Shown piece by piece: positions 41,953-44,560 of a stretch of 44,560 bases of DNA (position 1 is its first letter; each line of letters begins with the position of its first letter). The stretch covers positions 1-44,560 of the forward strand of contig JAFGTF010000121.1 of the NCBI GenBank assembly GCA_016934265.1, written 5' to 3'. This DNA is from Spirochaetota bacterium. Its GTDB lineage: Bacteria > Spirochaetota > B62-G9 > DRHN01. The notes under the pieces are model-generated. The model was not told where the DNA came from and made no database searches. It was given only the letters and a program-made list of their open reading frames with translations. A program made the translations under genes and the position numbers.

Positions 41953-43968
41953 CTAGCGCGCGGCCTCTAGTATCGAGGCGAGCGCCTCCTCTACCACCCG
42001 TTCGGGCGTGAACGAGAACTTCTTTACGAGGTCCTTGTGCGGAGCGGAGACGCCGAACGTATCCTGAGAAACTATGCGCCCCGCGTCGCCCGCATACCGT
42101 TCCCATCCCTGCCGCACCCCCGCTTCGACCACCACCCTCGCTTTTATTTCGGGCGGGAGCACCTTTCTTCTATACTCCGCAGGCTGCATCTCGAAGAGCT
42201 CCCAGCTCGGCATCGAGACGACCCTGCATCTCTTCTTCTTCTCCTCGAGCAAATCTTTCGCCTTGAGCGCGAGCGCGACCTCGGAACCCGTGGCTATCAG
42301 AACGACATCGGGTGTTCCGCCTTCCGAGTCGCCGAGCACGTAGGCCCCCCTTGTAAGCCCCGCCGCATCGGCATACACCGACCTGTCGAGAGTCGCAAGC
42401 CCCTGGCGGCTGAGTATGAGCGCGAAGGGCCCCGTACCTTTCAGGGCGATCTTCCAGGCCTCGGCCGTTTCGTTCGCGTCCGCGGGCCTGATTACGGTGA
42501 GGCCGGGAATCGCCCTCAACGCCATGATGTGCTCGACCGACTGGTGCGTCGGTCCGTCCTCTCCGAGCCATACGCTGTCGTGGGTAAAGATCCAGATGGT
42601 GTGGAGCGATGCGAGCGCGGAGACCCGTACCGCACCCCGCATATAGTCCGAGAAGGCGAGAAACGTTGCGCCGTAGGGGATCACGCCCCCGTGGTACGCT
42701 ATGCCGTTCACCACCGCCCCCATCCCGTGCTCGCGGACGCCGAACCGGATATTCCTCCCTCCCGGGCTCTTCTTCTGCTGCTCTTCGATCCCCTTCATGT
42801 AGGTGTTGTTCGAAGGCGCGAGATCGGCCGACCCGCCGATAAGGTTCCCGATTACCGGCGCCAGCGCGTTAATCACGGAGCCCGACGCCTTTCTCGTTGC
42901 AACCGAACCGTCCGCCGGTGAAAAAACCGGGATCGATTTCTCGAATCCCTCCGGAAGCTTTCCCCCAAAAAACCGCTCGTACGTCTTTTTCTCTTCGGGA
43001 TGCGCCTTGCCGTACTCGTCAAAAAGCTCTTTCCACGAACGCTCGATGCCCTCTCCCCCGGCTGCCGCTTGGCGGTATCCGGCGAGCACATCGTCGGGAA
43101 CGTGGAAATCCGGCTCTGTGGGCCAGCCCAGGTTTTCTTTCGTCGCCTTCACCTCGTCCGGTCCGAGGGGCGAGCCGTGTGCCGTATGGGTGTTCGCGAG
43201 GTTCGGGCTCCCATACCCTATCGTGGTGCGGACCTTTATGAGCGAGGGCCGATTCTTCTCCTTTTTCGCCTCGGTTAACGCCCGGCGTATCGCATCGAGA
43301 TCGGTGTTTCCATCCTCGACTTCGAGAACCTGCCAGCCGTAGCTTTTAAACCTTTCGCCCGTGTCCTCGGTGAAGCTCACCGAGGTCGGCGCCGCGAGCG
43401 ATATCTTGTTGTCGTCGTACAGGGCGATGAGCTTGCCGAGACCGAGGTGCCCCGCGAGCGAGCAGGCCTCCGACGCAACCCCCTCCATGAGGTCCCCGTC
43501 CGTCGTGATGACATAGGTATGGTGATCGACTATCGTCAGCCCGTCACGGTTGAATGTCTCGGCAAGGAACCGTTCCGTGAGAGCCATGCCGACGCCGTTC
43601 GCGATACCCTGTCCGAGCGGTCCCGTGGTCGCCTCGACGCCGGGGGTGATATGGCTTTCGGGGTGTCCCGGGGTTAGGCTTCCAAGCTGCCTGAAGGCCT
43701 TCAGCTGTTCCATCGTCATATCTTCGTAGCCGGTGAGGTATAAAAGCGCATAGAGCAGCATAGACCCGTGTCCTCCGGAGAGGACGAATCGGTCCCTGTC
43801 GTGCCAGAGGGGGTTTTTCGGGTTGTGCTTCAAGAACTCACGCCAGAGCACATATGCCATCGGCGCTGCCCCCATGGGCAGTCCCGGATGGCCCGAGTTC
43901 GCCTTCTGCACCGCGTCGACCGCAAGAAATCTGATCGCATTGATCGATCGCTTTTCAAGGTCTGTCAT
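41953..43968 (-). CDS. tkt: Transketolase
   Basis: A 671-residue thiamine-diphosphate enzyme of the non-oxidative pentose phosphate pathway, full length. The TPP domain includes [23 protein letters not shown] and the TPP-binding [13 protein letters not shown] with the Asn in [12 protein letters not shown]. The pyrimidine domain has [20 protein letters not shown] (Glu activating the cofactor) and [17 protein letters not shown]. The C-terminal domain has [21 protein letters not shown] lies just before the ATG; a plausible promoter precedes it. Monocistronic, ending at the terminator above. Confidence 0.97.
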   Translation of the reverse strand: MTDLEKRSINAIRFLAVDAVQKANSGHPGLPMGAAPMAYVLWREFLKHNPKNPLWHDRDRFVLSGGHGSMLLYALLYLTGYEDMTMEQLKAFRQLGSLTPGHPESHITPGVEATTGPLGQGIANGVGMALTERFLAETFNRDGLTIVDHHTYVITTDGDLMEGVASEACSLAGHLGLGKLIALYDDNKISLAAPTSVSFTEDTGERFKSYGWQVLEVEDGNTDLDAIRRALTEAKKEKNRPSLIKVRTTIGYGSPNLANTHTAHGSPLGPDEVKATKENLGWPTEPDFHVPDDVLAGYRQAAAGGEGIERSWKELFDEYGKAHPEEKKTYERFFGGKLPEGFEKSIPVFSPADGSVATRKASGSVINALAPVIGNLIGGSADLAPSNNTYMKGIEEQQKKSPGGRNIRFGVREHGMGAVVNGIAYHGGVIPYGATFLAFSDYMRGAVRVSALASLHTIWIFTHDSVWLGEDGPTHQSVEHIMALRAIPGLTVIRPADANETAEAWKIALKGTGPFALILSRQGLATLDRSVYADAAGLTRGAYVLGDSEGGTPDVVLIATGSEVALALKAKDLLEEKKKRCRVVSMPSWELFEMQPAEYRRKVLPPEIKARVVVEAGVRQGWERYAGDAGRIVSQDTFGVSAPHKDLVKKFSFTPERVVEEALASILEAAR

Positions 43969-44004
43969 GGATACTCTCCTGTAGATCCGTCGTTCTTTTT
44001 AGCT

Positions 44005-44032
44005 AAAATACTCCGAAATACAAAAGAATCAA
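44005..44032 (-). promoter_or_regulatory. Candidate sigma-70 promoter for tkt
   Basis: On the minus strand TTGATT (44027-44032) and TATTTT (44005-44010), with a 16-bp spacer, lie about 36-64 nt upstream of the tkt start in an AT-rich patch. The -10 is off consensus. Confidence 0.4.
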
Positions 44033-44126
44033 AATAATTTCTACCTCGCGCGAAAGCGGTTTCCGTTCGGCCCCGATTACGGTAGATTACACTCTGTTAT
44101 CTTCCCGAGGAGCAAAAAAATCCGGC

Positions 44127-44498
44127 ATGATCTCTTTCTCTACGTCATGGGCGAACGGCGATATATCACGCCTCCGCGGCATTCTTCCTTACGTCGATTC
44201 CATCGAAGTCGGAAGCAGGGGGGATGCGGATTTCTTCGGACGGATAGAGGAATGTGCCATGGACAACACGCTGGCAGTCCGCTCCGTTCATGCGTGTGCG
44301 GGTCCTCATAAAAGGCAGCATGATCCGTCGTATACGCCGAACTTCGCGTCCCGCGATTCCGAACGCAGGGAAAAGGATATGGACGACGTGTGCCGTACCG
44401 CGGAGTGGGCGGAAAAGATCGGCGCAAGAATCATCGTGCTTCATATAGGGGCGGTGGCGGATGAAACGCTTAGCCTGACTTCGCCAAAATCACACTAA
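44127..44498 (+). pseudogene. Sugar-phosphate isomerase/epimerase-like protein, 3' truncated
   Basis: The first 115 or so residues look like the N-terminal half of a xylose-isomerase-like TIM barrel (AP endonuclease family 2): MISFSTSWANGDISRLRGIL, then VDSIEVGSRGDADF, SVHACAGP, and the fourth-strand region RTAEWAEKIGARIIVLHIGA. Such proteins need about 250-280 residues. The frame leaves the family after VLHIGAVADETL and stops nine codons later, in step with a sudden drop in GC near 44475. I infer an insertion has cut the gene. GAGGAG lies 15 nt upstream, somewhat far from the ATG. Confidence 0.65.
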
Positions 44499-44560
44499 AA
44501 AGGCAATATTTCCCCCATTTTCGACAATCATTCATTTTTCAACTTGTTGTATTGTTTGAA
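44470..44560. mobile_element. Possible end of an insertion sequence
   Basis: From about 44473 to the window end the base composition turns AT-rich and the TIM-barrel frame is lost. The sequence begins near CTGACTTCGCCAAAATCACAC. This is what the terminal non-coding part of an insertion sequence would look like, but no transposase or second end is in the window and the family cannot be named. Confidence 0.35.

Noticed and set aside
1-44560. CRISPR arrays, rRNA or complete insertion sequences
   Set aside because: Looked for regularly spaced direct repeats, rRNA core segments and transposase frames; none were seen.

Overview
The window looks like chromosomal DNA from a spirochaete. It carries tandem FlaB-type flagellins that begin MIINHN and have no signal peptide (the core of periplasmic filaments), a flgN-flgK-flgL-fliW-csrA block, and a GC-rich background. 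The genus cannot be fixed from sequence alone. Most genes are ordinary housekeeping genes in short operons. AT-rich islands at about 13.0-13.8 kb, 28.0-28.7 kb and the last 90 bases stand out from the rest.

Layout. (1) 1-3.1 kb: three flagellin genes on the minus strand (one cut by the window edge), each with a structured leader, plus an unusual hairpin-dense stretch at 2.63-2.98 kb. (2) 3.2-9.0 kb, minus: a PPC-domain protein, then phoU and pstB-pstA-pstC-pstS (transcribed pstS to phoU) behind a Pho-box-like repeat. (3) 9.2-12.9 kb, plus: ppx/gppA, two adjacent thymidylate-kinase-like genes, a decayed reading frame and sixA. (4) 13.8-16.3 kb: a PhoB/PhoR-like two-component pair. (5) 16.4-25.2 kb: argS, a SurA-like chaperone, an M24 peptidase overlapping mfd, a small coiled-coil protein, and a divergent polysaccharide deacetylase (YibQ type). 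(6) 25.5-28.0 kb: tsaD-lysS. (7) 28.0-28.86 kb: an AT-rich gap with a 173-bp non-coding element that has inverted ends and a near-perfect 8-bp duplication. (8) 28.9-30.6 kb: iorA without iorB. (9) 30.7-35.0 kb, minus: flgN-flgK-flgL-fliW-csrA. (10) 35.3-44.5 kb: a TPR protein, a YbaN protein, an oxidoreductase, a large Ig-like-repeat lipoprotein, a DUF364/DUF4213 protein, transketolase, and a truncated TIM-barrel isomerase that probably runs into the end of an insertion sequence.

Two themes link the regions. First, flagellin control. CsrA and FliW are encoded in the window. The leader of each flagellin gene contains a stem-loop with GGA in the loop, the usual CsrA target: loops AGGGAAA, AGGGAG, and far upstream of the third gene ATGGAG and AGGAG. 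Complements of the flagellin Shine-Dalgarno regions lie nearby. This suggests a FliW-CsrA-flagellin translational loop. Second, phosphate. The transporter, its regulator PhoU, an exopolyphosphatase-family protein, a twin-kinase cassette with SixA, and a PhoBR-like pair lie within 13 kb. Within this group PstA has a duplicated PstS-like periplasmic insert, and the pstC Shine-Dalgarno lies inside a 14-bp perfect hairpin.

No rRNA, tRNA, CRISPR array or complete insertion sequence was recognised.
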